Of a stretch of 64,000 nucleotides of DNA, positions 16,825 through 25,013 are shown piece after piece. The notes beneath the pieces were generated by a model that saw only the letters and a program-made list of their open reading frames with translations, did no database searches and was not told the origin of the DNA. The translations under genes and the position numbers were made by a program. Numbering within the stretch: the first letter of the stretch is position 1; every line of letters starts with the position of its first letter. The stretch spans positions 186,001 to 250,000 of the forward strand of contig DIYL01000009.1 of assembly GCA_002428985.1 (NCBI GenBank), written 5' to 3'. Source of the DNA: Anaerolineales bacterium UBA6055 (GTDB lineage Bacteria; Chloroflexota; Anaerolineae; Aggregatilineales; Phototrophicaceae).

Positions 16825-18330
16825 ATGAAACGGTTTTTGCTATTGGTGATCAGTTGTATGGTGTTCATTGCAGTGTTACCTGCACAAGCTGCCTACACAT
16901 ACGATGCAGTGTTTGTCACATCACAACGCTATGATCGTGGGGAGATGATCTGGCGGTCTGATATTGGTGAAATTTTGATCCTAGCCAATGACGGACAAGT
17001 GATGCGGTATTCGGTTTTTGAATATGGTGCTTTACCGCCTAACCCGTGGCGACTTGCTCCTATTGGGAAAATTCCACCAATGATGGGATTTGGAAAAGTT
17101 TGGGCAAATTATGATGAGGTTCGTGCCAAATTGGGGTGGGCATATATCTCAGAAGTTGGACGTGATACACCAATTACAGGTACAGATGACGGTTCGGTTT
17201 ACCTACTCGATCAATCCGCGCGACCTGTCCGCATTGCTTCTAATAATACATGGGGATTTGTGGATAGCATCCCTGATACGCGCATCAACCCACCACAGAA
17301 TGATCCCACAATTCAATCGTTTAGCGTCAGTCCAGATGTGGTTGCGAGTGGGCAGACGATTACCGTGAATTGGAATATGGCGAATGTTGATGGCGCAATT
17401 GTCGAGATGTATTATGACCTTCCGCCAAATATCAATCAACTGCATAGCATTCAAGACTTTCAGCCCAGTATAGGAACAACAACCTTTACTGTACCTGATT
17501 TAGGATGGGACAGCATCAAAATTGTTGTGCATGGCGTGCGCTATGATACGGATAGAAGTGGGAGACGGTTGACAGGGCGTGTTGTATCCGCGAGCGAATC
17601 TATTGTAGTCGATGATGAAACACCGCCAGACGAAATACCTCAAATTCAGGAATTCACGGTCAGCCCTGATGTCGTCAACGCGGGCGAGACGATTACGATT
17701 GCATGGGATTTACTGAATGTTGATGGCGCACATCTCGAAATTTATGATGCGTATCCGCGTAATGACATTTTATACGCGATTGAAGACAATCAACCTGCCA
17801 GCGGTAGTATGACATTTACAGTACCCGAGCAAACCTTGCATGGGATGACTGTGACAATCTATGGGATTAACTACGAGACTAGTAACGGGCGTGAGAATCC
17901 GATACGGGTGATGAATGCGACCGAGGTTATTAATTTAGCTGAGGTATTACCCGAACCGATTCAGAAGTGGGCGGTTTATCAGGCATATGATAATGGGATG
18001 ATGCTCTGGCAATCTGACACCGGTTTGATCACCGTGTTATTTGATGATGGCACAGTACGTAACTATCCATTGCCATATTATGCATATCTCGCTGATGCTC
18101 CCTCGGATGTTGATGTGCCAGATGGAAAAGTACTCCCGACTAATGGATTCGGTCGTGTTTGGGTATATCTTGACGGTGTGCGTGATCAGCTCGGATGGGC
18201 GACAGATACTGAAACAGGTTATAACTTGACCATTACGACGCTTGAAAGTGGTGCGTTGGAATATAATTTACCGGATGGAACGACGATCTATCTACAAGAC
18301 AATACGTGGAGCCGAGAGCAATCCGGCTAA
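16825..18330 (+). CDS. Secreted protein with A-B-B-A domain order
   Basis: A 501-residue protein with a signal peptide (MKRFLLLVISCMVFIAVLPAQA). Domain A occurs at both ends (about 23-155 and 380-500): both have a mid-segment W(R/Q)SD(I/T)G and end in (G)FGxVWxxxDxVRxxLGWA. Domain B, an Ig-like fold, is repeated in between (about 162-262 and 272-372): each starts IQ(S/E)F(S/T)VSPDVV and has TFTVP near its end. AGGAGGAG precedes the ATG by 6-7 bases. Surface display and ligand binding are likely; no enzyme motif is visible. Confidence 0.7.
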   Translation: MKRFLLLVISCMVFIAVLPAQAAYTYDAVFVTSQRYDRGEMIWRSDIGEILILANDGQVMRYSVFEYGALPPNPWRLAPIGKIPPMMGFGKVWANYDEVRAKLGWAYISEVGRDTPITGTDDGSVYLLDQSARPVRIASNNTWGFVDSIPDTRINPPQNDPTIQSFSVSPDVVASGQTITVNWNMANVDGAIVEMYYDLPPNINQLHSIQDFQPSIGTTTFTVPDLGWDSIKIVVHGVRYDTDRSGRRLTGRVVSASESIVVDDETPPDEIPQIQEFTVSPDVVNAGETITIAWDLLNVDGAHLEIYDAYPRNDILYAIEDNQPASGSMTFTVPEQTLHGMTVTIYGINYETSNGRENPIRVMNATEVINLAEVLPEPIQKWAVYQAYDNGMMLWQSDTGLITVLFDDGTVRNYPLPYYAYLADAPSDVDVPDGKVLPTNGFGRVWVYLDGVRDQLGWATDTETGYNLTITTLESGALEYNLPDGTTIYLQDNTWSREQSG

Positions 18331-18343
18331 AGGGGAACTTACG

Positions 18344-18375
18344 TGTCGGGGAGGATTTGCTAACCGTCCCCGACA
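18344..18375. terminator. Hairpin between convergent genes
   Basis: TGTCGGGG (18344-18351) pairs perfectly with CCCCGACA (18368-18375) around a 16-base loop. It lies between the stop at 18330 and the convergent gene ending at 18390, so it could serve both directions. There is no long T-run. Confidence 0.6.
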
Positions 18376-18389
18376 TAAATCACAGATAT

Positions 18390-20195
18390 TTATTCGATCA
18401 ATCCTTCAAGGCGATCAACCAAACCTTCAAGCACACCAAAGGTTTCCTCAACAGCTTGTGGTGTCAACATATCCACACCAGCTTGATTCAACACATCAAT
18501 TGGATATACCGAATTACCCGCTGCCAAGAAGTTGAGATAACGAGTGACTGCATCAGGATCATCCCCTTTGAGGATGGCATTCGCTAACGCATGCGCTGCT
18601 GAAATTCCTGTTGCATATTGGAAGGTATAGTATGGCTCGTACAGGTGGATGAATTGTGACCATGTACTACCTGTCCGGCGCGGATCATCAGTCATCGTAT
18701 CGCCATAACCCTCAGCATAGAAACCAGACATAATCTCATTCAGGGTATCCGGTGTCAGTGGCTCATCATTTTCCATGCGCGTATGTACTTCAAGCTCAAA
18801 GCGTGCCAGTGTCGGCATGATGAAAAAGTAGCGGTGAATATTGTCCATCGCCTCTTGAATTAGGGCTAATTGGAAATCACGGTCGTCGTTGGTCTCAAAT
18901 AAATGATGCCGTACCATTGCCTGATTGAAATTGGAGGCGACTTCGGCAACAAACATCGAATAATTACTATAGAAAAACGGTTGCTGTTTACGGGTGTAAT
19001 AACTATGCATCGAATGACCCAATTCATGGGCAAGGGTACTCATCGAACTCAGATTACCGTCGAAGCTCATCATAATAAATGGATGCGTATCATACGACCC
19101 ATTTGAGAATGCACCCTCAGCTTTACCCTTATTAATCGCATAATCGACCCAACGTTGCTCTAAGCACCCTTTGCTCATTGTTGTGACGTACTCGTTACCC
19201 AGCGGTTGCATCCCCGTAGCAATCATCTCAACAGCTTGTTTGTAATCGAGTTTTGGATCGTTTTGCGTGAGGGGCGACCAAAGATCATATGGATGAATCG
19301 TATCATATCCAAGCGCACGACGACGCACATCCCAATAACGATGCCATGTCGGGATATACTTTTTATAGGTTGCGATCAGATTGTGGAACACTTCAACTGG
19401 AATATTGTTAGGCAACAACATCGAATGGAGTACGCTGTCATACCCGCGCAACCGTGCCATCGTGACATTGCGTTTGACGGATAGTAGATAAGTATTGGCA
19501 AGTGTGTTATTAAATTCTAAAAATCGATCAGCATAATTGTTCCATGTGGTTTTACGGATTTCCCGATCGGTGCTGGATAGAAGTTGGTCTTTGGTGCTCT
19601 GGATAATCTCATAAGATGCGCCATCACTACCGACCGCAGGATCAAATTTCATATCCATATTGGTGAGCCCGTTACGAACGCTCATAATTCGTGCGAGTGG
19701 GTCGGATAATAACCCGATGACCTCTTCGACCTCTGGCGATAGGATATGTTGTTGTTCACGGCGTAAGTCATCCACATATTTTTGGAAGACTTTAAGATCG
19801 GCATCACCATCTAGCCACGACTGTAACGTATCAGCATCAATCGCTAATAACTCAGGATCACTGAAAGATGCTCTGGCGCTAACTTGTCCAACAAGCCCAT
19901 GTGCTTGACCTGCCATACCCATAATCGTTTCATTGGTTCCGTCGCATTCGATCCAGAGGGATGGATACATGGCTACTTTTAATGTTCGACGCATCATGGT
20001 TGAATAAAAGTCAAACCATTCTTTTAAACGCTCTGGACCATTGCTAAGTGTACCTTTAAAGGCGTTAATTTTATCGAGTTCAGTACTGATAGCATCATAT
20101 TCGGCGCGCCACGCATCAAAATCTGCGAAAACGCTTTTATCGTCCCATGTCTGTTCGATAGGGATATCTTTACGATCGGGCGGGGCTGTTGACAT
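18390..20195 (-). CDS. pepF: Oligoendopeptidase F (M3 family metallopeptidase)
   Basis: Cleaves short peptides in the cytoplasm. The 601-residue length is normal for PepF. The zinc motif HELGH lies in STLAHELGHSMHSYY (about residue 390), and the downstream Glu of the M3 family is in FVAEVASNFNQ. An N-terminal helical domain and a C-terminal hydrophobic helix typical of the family are present. An AAGGA-type ribosome site lies about 9 bases before the ATG at 20195. It is monocistronic. Confidence 0.92.
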   Translation of the reverse strand: MSTAPPDRKDIPIEQTWDDKSVFADFDAWRAEYDAISTELDKINAFKGTLSNGPERLKEWFDFYSTMMRRTLKVAMYPSLWIECDGTNETIMGMAGQAHGLVGQVSARASFSDPELLAIDADTLQSWLDGDADLKVFQKYVDDLRREQQHILSPEVEEVIGLLSDPLARIMSVRNGLTNMDMKFDPAVGSDGASYEIIQSTKDQLLSSTDREIRKTTWNNYADRFLEFNNTLANTYLLSVKRNVTMARLRGYDSVLHSMLLPNNIPVEVFHNLIATYKKYIPTWHRYWDVRRRALGYDTIHPYDLWSPLTQNDPKLDYKQAVEMIATGMQPLGNEYVTTMSKGCLEQRWVDYAINKGKAEGAFSNGSYDTHPFIMMSFDGNLSSMSTLAHELGHSMHSYYTRKQQPFFYSNYSMFVAEVASNFNQAMVRHHLFETNDDRDFQLALIQEAMDNIHRYFFIMPTLARFELEVHTRMENDEPLTPDTLNEIMSGFYAEGYGDTMTDDPRRTGSTWSQFIHLYEPYYTFQYATGISAAHALANAILKGDDPDAVTRYLNFLAAGNSVYPIDVLNQAGVDMLTPQAVEETFGVLEGLVDRLEGLIE

Positions 20196-20415
20196 AATCG
20201 GTAATCCTTATCCGGTATTTAAATTTTTTTAAACGATTGGATTCTACTCTGATTATAGAGTTGTGAACAGTAAAAAATTGTTAATAGAACGTCTTGCAAG
20301 ATGTTGTGTTTTATAGCAAATGCCGGATTTTATCAGGTACTTTTTGATGCCAACACTTATTGCAGATACGAACCCAATTGGAATTTATTTAAAAATATTA
20401 AAATGGTGTAAAAAG

Positions 20416-20444
20416 TTGAAAACAACTTGCATAACCACTACAAT
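20416..20444 (+). promoter_or_regulatory. Sigma-70-like promoter for the epimerase gene
   Basis: TTGAAA (20416-20421), a 17-base spacer, and TACAAT (20439-20444) lie 25 bases before the ATG at 20470, with AGGAG at 20459-20463 as the ribosome site. The spacing is optimal and both boxes are one base off consensus. Confidence 0.55.
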
Positions 20445-20469
20445 AAAATCAAAAAACTAGGAGTATATT

Positions 20470-21456
20470 ATGCGTATATTGATAATTGGTGGTACACGAT
20501 TTGTGGGGCGGGCATTAGTGGATAGTGCGTTAGGTCGAGGGCATGAGGTGACGTTATTTAATCGTGGGCAGAGTAATCCCGATTTGTACCCTGAGCTTGA
20601 AACAATTGTGGGAGATCGAGAAACAGACCTCGATCAATTGGATGGACATACATGGGACGCTGTCATTGATACCTGTGGCTATGTGCCACGTATCGTGAAA
20701 TTATCTGCGGATGCACTCAAAGATAAAGCCACACAGTATGCGTTTATCTCTACGATTTCTGTATATCCTATCGAAGGTGACCCCAACCGTGATGAAACCT
20801 CTAAATTGCTGACGATGGATGATGAAAGCACCGAAGAGATTACCAACGAAACCTATGGACCGTTAAAAGTATTATGCGAAAATGCTGTCCGTGAAGCATT
20901 CCCTGATGGTGCGTTGATTATTCGCCCCGGTTTGATTGTTGGACCACATGACCCAACAAACCGCTTTACCTATTGGGTGACACGTACTGCTAAAGGTGGG
21001 GAAGCAATCGCACCATTGGCTGAACAACCCGTCCAATTTATTGATGTTCGCGATCTTGCTGATTTCACGTTAGACCGACTCGAAGCGAAATCAACCGAGA
21101 CCTATAATGTGACGGGGCGCGATGTACAAGTGACATTTGGTCAATGGCTAGCAACAGCAAAAGATGCACTCGACAGCGATGTCATCTATCATCATGTGGA
21201 CGATAGCTTTTTACAGGAATATGAAATTGGTGAGTTTATGGAGTTACCGCTGTGGTTGAATTTACCAATTGCCAAACAATTCATGACGTTCAGTGTTGCA
21301 AAAGCTGTAGCTGACGGTCTTACATTCCGCCCGCTGGCGCAGACAATAAGTGATACGTATACATGGGCGAAAGATTTACCCGAGGACACACCCAAACCGG
21401 CTAACTTACCTGTCGAAAAAGAGGATATGTTACTTGAAGCATTAGCTGGGAAATAA
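20470..21456 (+). CDS. NAD-dependent epimerase/dehydratase (extended SDR)
   Basis: A 328-residue protein. The N-terminal Rossmann motif is GGTRFVGR (residues 7-14). STISVY carries the catalytic Ser/Thr region, and YGPLK gives the YxxxK pair (about 136-140). The downstream IIRPGLIVGPHDPTNRF is typical of the plant CSP41/isoflavone-reductase-like branch of extended SDRs. The substrate is probably a nucleotide sugar but is not certain. It has its own promoter and terminator, so it is a single-gene unit. Confidence 0.82.
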   Translation: MRILIIGGTRFVGRALVDSALGRGHEVTLFNRGQSNPDLYPELETIVGDRETDLDQLDGHTWDAVIDTCGYVPRIVKLSADALKDKATQYAFISTISVYPIEGDPNRDETSKLLTMDDESTEEITNETYGPLKVLCENAVREAFPDGALIIRPGLIVGPHDPTNRFTYWVTRTAKGGEAIAPLAEQPVQFIDVRDLADFTLDRLEAKSTETYNVTGRDVQVTFGQWLATAKDALDSDVIYHHVDDSFLQEYEIGEFMELPLWLNLPIAKQFMTFSVAKAVADGLTFRPLAQTISDTYTWAKDLPEDTPKPANLPVEKEDMLLEALAGK

Positions 21457-21465
21457 TAGATGCAA

Positions 21466-21493
21466 AGGGCGGATATAACTTAATGTCCGCCCT
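21466..21493. terminator. Hairpin between convergent genes
   Basis: AGGGCGGA (21466-21473) pairs with TCCGCCCT (21486-21493) around a 12-base loop. It lies 10 bases past the epimerase stop and 13 bases before the end of the convergent gene. CGGTTTATTGT follows on the plus strand, a weak T-rich tail. Confidence 0.65.
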
Positions 21494-21506
21494 CGGTTTA
21501 TTGTCA

Positions 21507-22160
21507 TCAATCTTTATCGGGGACAGTCGCGAGCACAGGTAATCCCGCGAAGTTTTCGACATCCTCGCGCCGTCGTACGATGCTACTTTCCAAATATTCC
21601 ATCACAAACACGATAATCCCGCCGACAAAAATTCCAGCGATTAACCCGACTACCGTGTTAATCATGACATTCGGGCTGGCTTGGAAGGGCACCGGCGTGT
21701 CCTGTATTCGTGCTTCGATACGGTCTTCACGGCGGGCTTGCTGATTCAGCTCATTACGATATTCAAGTAATAAATCCCCCCATGCCGATGCAATCCTCGC
21801 AGCTTCTCCGGGGTCACGATGATTTGCGTCAATTTGAATCACAAGGCTCAGTTGATCGGCAGCAATGGTGACATCCGACCGTAATTGCCCCGGTGTCATA
21901 TCCATCTGTAGGCGGTCAATCACTTCACCTGCACGCAGCGAACTATCGAGATAAGCCACATGATTATTCAAAATTTGACGGGCTGCTTCGGTCAAACCAA
22001 AATCACTCCGGCTTGGAATAATCAATACTTTTTGTGTGGCGCGATACATCGGGTCAATCTGACGGCTAAACAAAAATGCCGCACCCGCTGCAATGATACC
22101 CAGCAAAATCATAATCCATCCTCGCCGGATAATAATGCGCCCATAGTCGATTAAATTCAT
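21507..22160 (-). CDS. Wzz/YveK-type polysaccharide chain-length regulator
   Basis: A 217-residue inner-membrane protein. One membrane helix lies near 15-32 (GWIMILLGIIAAGAAFLF) and one near 167-188 (MINTVVGLIAGIFVGGIIVFV). The outside loop between them has the YRATQKVLI strand of Wzz domains. The short cytoplasmic tail has ENFAGLPVLATVP, the usual pattern before or beside a BY-kinase. No kinase, Wzx or Wzy gene is adjacent, so it is an orphan or partner of a distant capsule locus. Confidence 0.8.
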   Translation of the reverse strand: MNLIDYGRIIIRRGWIMILLGIIAAGAAFLFSRQIDPMYRATQKVLIIPSRSDFGLTEAARQILNNHVAYLDSSLRAGEVIDRLQMDMTPGQLRSDVTIAADQLSLVIQIDANHRDPGEAARIASAWGDLLLEYRNELNQQARREDRIEARIQDTPVPFQASPNVMINTVVGLIAGIFVGGIIVFVMEYLESSIVRRREDVENFAGLPVLATVPDKD

Positions 22161-22466
22161 TTGGTTGTCCCTCTACTTTTGTGTTGTTATCACAGTTTCA
22201 AATCTCAAAATCAGCACAGATATAATGCCGATACTACTATCTAGATAACCCGATGAGTAGGTTATGTCTCAAAATTGCATTGTCGATTCTAGTTGTTACA
22301 ATGCATCAGATCAAGAGCTTAGCTCTATAGCTAGATTTTATCGCCCGCTAAATGATGCAGATATAGGGTAAGTTTCGAAAGAAATAAGAATCACAAGTAT
22401 AATCGGATTTTCCAACAACGCGATTCTATGTTGTTCCAGATTGACAGACCAAATTGAGGTTCACCG
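22161..22466. other. Gap between divergent genes
   Basis: A 306-base region between divergent genes. It should hold promoters for both. TATAAT occurs at about 22220 and again at about 22399, the latter in the right area for the plus-strand hydrolase. A short inverted repeat ATAACC/GGTTAT lies near 22245. No gene or RNA was recognised. Confidence 0.35.
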
Positions 22467-23828
22467 ATGAAACAAGAGTATGCACACAAATTCAATAAAA
22501 TCACAAAAACGGTCGAAAAATGGCGTAAAGAAATGGGGATTCCCGGTGTTGTACTGGGCGTCAGCATTGATGGCGAAGAATATATCGACGGACTGGGTGT
22601 GACAAATCACGCTCATCCTGTTGAAGTCGATCGCGATACGATTGGTCAAATTGGATCGATCACGAAGACATTTACAGCTACAGCCATCATGCGCTTAGTT
22701 GACCAAGGTAGGGTTGACCTCGATGCATCCGTCCAAACATATTTACCAGACTTTCGTGTGCTGGATGACGATGTATCCAAGCGTGTGACAGTGCGTCATT
22801 TGCTCTCGCACAATTCGGGTTGGATCGGAGATTTTTATTTGGATACAGGACGCAACGATGATACCCTCGAATTATTTGTGCAAGCGATGGCAGACCTACC
22901 GCAACTCGCACCTCTCTGTGAAATTGTATCTTATAACAATGCCGGATTTAGTGTCGCTGGACGATTGATCGAAGTCCTTACAGACTTGCCATTTGAAGAT
23001 GCAATGAAAAATTTAGTCTTTGAACCGTTGCATCTGGAGCATAGTTTTTTCTTCGCGAATGATGTGATGCCACATCGCTTTTTGGTCGGTCACAAAGTCC
23101 AAACAGATCAGCATGGTCATCATACAGTTGAAGTTATCAAGCCGTGGGCATTCGAACGGTCACTGAGCGCTGCTGGAGGAATCGCCTCCAACATTCACGA
23201 CTTATTCAAATATGCGCACTGTCATATGCAAATGGGGGCACCACTCCTAACACCTGAATCGGCTCAAGCTATGCGCACCACTGGAACGTATGTCAATAAA
23301 GCGATTGGTGGCATCGGTCTAGGATGGTGGATACGTAATGTAAATGGGACTAAAGTCGTTTATCACAGTGGTGGGACAGAAGGACAAGTCTCTGTCTTGC
23401 GCTGGTTACCTGTTGAGCATATAGCATTTGCGATGTTAACCAATGCACGACAAGGTGGTCTACTCATTAAGCAATTTTCGAGTGCGGTGCTTAAAGAATT
23501 TGTAGGGATCAAAGAACATAAACCTGAAGTTATTGAGTTGCCACAAGACATCATGCAGGAATATGTCGGGTTTTATTCACGCCCGATTATGAATGTAGAT
23601 GTTAAGCTCGTTAACGGAAAGCTGACAATCATTGTGACCAATCGTGATACACCAGCAGGTGTTCCACCACAAGAATTTCCACCGATGCCACTGGGTGCAA
23701 TCGGAGAAGATAAGTTGATCGTGACAGACGGTCCGATGCAGACAACCCAGATCGATATTTTACGCGATAGCAACGGTCAAATTACATATTTACGCTTGGG
23801 CTCACGCATTCATCGACGTAAAGAGTAA
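22467..23828 (+). CDS. Serine hydrolase, beta-lactamase/esterase (class C-like) family
   Basis: A 453-residue protein with the penicillin-binding-protein fold: SITK (Ser64-Lys67) as the SxxK nucleophile, YNN (156-158) as the YxN motif, and HSGG (300-303) in place of KTG. The motif set fits esterase/D-aminopeptidase-like members (family S12) rather than a true beta-lactamase. A separate C-terminal beta-rich domain (about 355-453) is present. There is no signal peptide, so it is probably cytoplasmic. AGGTTCACCG lies just before the ATG. It is a single gene with a hairpin after it. Confidence 0.82.
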   Translation: MKQEYAHKFNKITKTVEKWRKEMGIPGVVLGVSIDGEEYIDGLGVTNHAHPVEVDRDTIGQIGSITKTFTATAIMRLVDQGRVDLDASVQTYLPDFRVLDDDVSKRVTVRHLLSHNSGWIGDFYLDTGRNDDTLELFVQAMADLPQLAPLCEIVSYNNAGFSVAGRLIEVLTDLPFEDAMKNLVFEPLHLEHSFFFANDVMPHRFLVGHKVQTDQHGHHTVEVIKPWAFERSLSAAGGIASNIHDLFKYAHCHMQMGAPLLTPESAQAMRTTGTYVNKAIGGIGLGWWIRNVNGTKVVYHSGGTEGQVSVLRWLPVEHIAFAMLTNARQGGLLIKQFSSAVLKEFVGIKEHKPEVIELPQDIMQEYVGFYSRPIMNVDVKLVNGKLTIIVTNRDTPAGVPPQEFPPMPLGAIGEDKLIVTDGPMQTTQIDILRDSNGQITYLRLGSRIHRRKE

Positions 23829-23855
23829 TCTGCAACGATATACATTAAATGATAT

Positions 23856-23891
23856 GCGGACAATAATCCGAATGGCTTGATTTATGTCCGC
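23856..23891. terminator. Hairpin between convergent genes
   Basis: GCGGACA (23856-23862) pairs with TGTCCGC (23885-23891) around a 22-base loop. It lies between the hydrolase stop (23828) and the convergent gene ending at 23912. The stem resembles the one at 21466-21493. Confidence 0.45.
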
Positions 23892-23911
23892 TTATGCTCA
23901 TATGACGTAAA

Positions 23912-24799
23912 TTAGGTTTCATCTAACAAAATCTGATCGAACTCAGATAATGTACGATCACCAAGGGTTTGCAACTCTGAAACAATAGCATCCGCATCAG
24001 TAAACTTAAAATACTCCGTCAAAGTCCCGACTTTGCTGTTGTCCGCTTTGTATCGGAATTTGAAGTACGACTCAACTGCTCCGCGATTGTTCAGCGTCAA
24101 CATTGGTGTGATGGTCGCTTGCGGGTAATATTCGGCTAAGTCGTGCTGAATTTCTGTGATGCGCTCGTCTAGGGTGCGGGTGGTTACGCCGATTTTATAG
24201 AGCTCTCCTGCATTGAAGTCAATTTTTAGAAAATATAGCACTGCCGAATGTACACGCTGTAACTGTGCACGATAAAGACGTAGATCATTCTCGTAGATGT
24301 GCTTTTCGTCTGCATTGGCATAGTCTTGCTTAAGTCGACGTTCAAGCATGGTGTGCTTTTCCATGATGAGGTCATCTTGTACGGGAGCGAAGTCAGCTAG
24401 AGTTGCTTCACCGAAGGGGATTTTTCCTTTTATCGTTAATTCATGGCGTTTAGTTTCGCGATCATAATAGACCAACTCGTGACTATATAGCTGATTGAAT
24501 ATACGACGGTTGCGTGGAAGTTTTCGTTTGTTGTGGAAGTGTTGAAGTGCTTTCCATTCGCGCCCGACCAGAGACAAACTGAACCGTTCATACATCGGTA
24601 GACGGATGATATCGGCATCGCGACTAACGGGACGGCATGTTTCGCCTGCATGGGCGAAGTGATGTGCGAGGATTGCTCCTTTGCGCGCGATGAGGTCGCC
24701 GCCACAATACGGGCAAAATAACCCTGTCACTTTGCCACGTGGTACTGCATCTACATGGACTAATGATCCGTGCTTGTCGACTGCATATTCAAGAAACAT
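23912..24799 (-). CDS. CoiA-like zinc-ribbon domain fused to a GIY-YIG nuclease domain
   Basis: A 295-residue protein. The N-terminus matches the start of competence protein CoiA: CPYC (Cys29, Cys32), then HHFAH and a further Cys55, a likely metal site. The middle (about 60-185) is charged, with LADF...LIMEKH spaced like a nuclease core, though this is weak. The C-terminal half (about 187-295) resembles MUG113/T5orf172 GIY-YIG domains: VLYFLKID, LYKIGVTTR, the Glu of RGAVESYFK and TLTEYFKF. I chose the ATG at 24799; an upstream GTG at 24832 would add 11 residues, and neither has a clear ribosome site. DNA processing in uptake or defence is inferred. Confidence 0.65.
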   Translation of the reverse strand: MFLEYAVDKHGSLVHVDAVPRGKVTGLFCPYCGGDLIARKGAILAHHFAHAGETCRPVSRDADIIRLPMYERFSLSLVGREWKALQHFHNKRKLPRNRRIFNQLYSHELVYYDRETKRHELTIKGKIPFGEATLADFAPVQDDLIMEKHTMLERRLKQDYANADEKHIYENDLRLYRAQLQRVHSAVLYFLKIDFNAGELYKIGVTTRTLDERITEIQHDLAEYYPQATITPMLTLNNRGAVESYFKFRYKADNSKVGTLTEYFKFTDADAIVSELQTLGDRTLSEFDQILLDET

Positions 24800-24945
24800 G
24801 GCTTCAGTATACAAGTGTCGAGGACTATACACAACGAGATGAATCTGTAGACGGTGCTCAGAATGATCATTCTCGCCATCGCCGTATCGACAAATTTTCT
24901 AGTCAATCTATTGGGTGGATTAATTGCAGACTAAGCCCACTGTCC

Positions 24946-24971
24946 TGCTTGATCCAAATGAGCATCAAGCA
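24946..24971 (-). terminator. Hairpin after the PAS kinase gene
   Basis: TGCTTGAT (24946-24953) pairs perfectly with ATCAAGCA (24964-24971) around a 10-base loop. It lies 43 bases beyond the kinase stop on the minus strand. There is no U-tract. Confidence 0.45.
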
Positions 24972-25013
24972 CTTTTGGTGCAATGAGCTTATCCGAGATT
25001 TGGGTTAGTCAAA

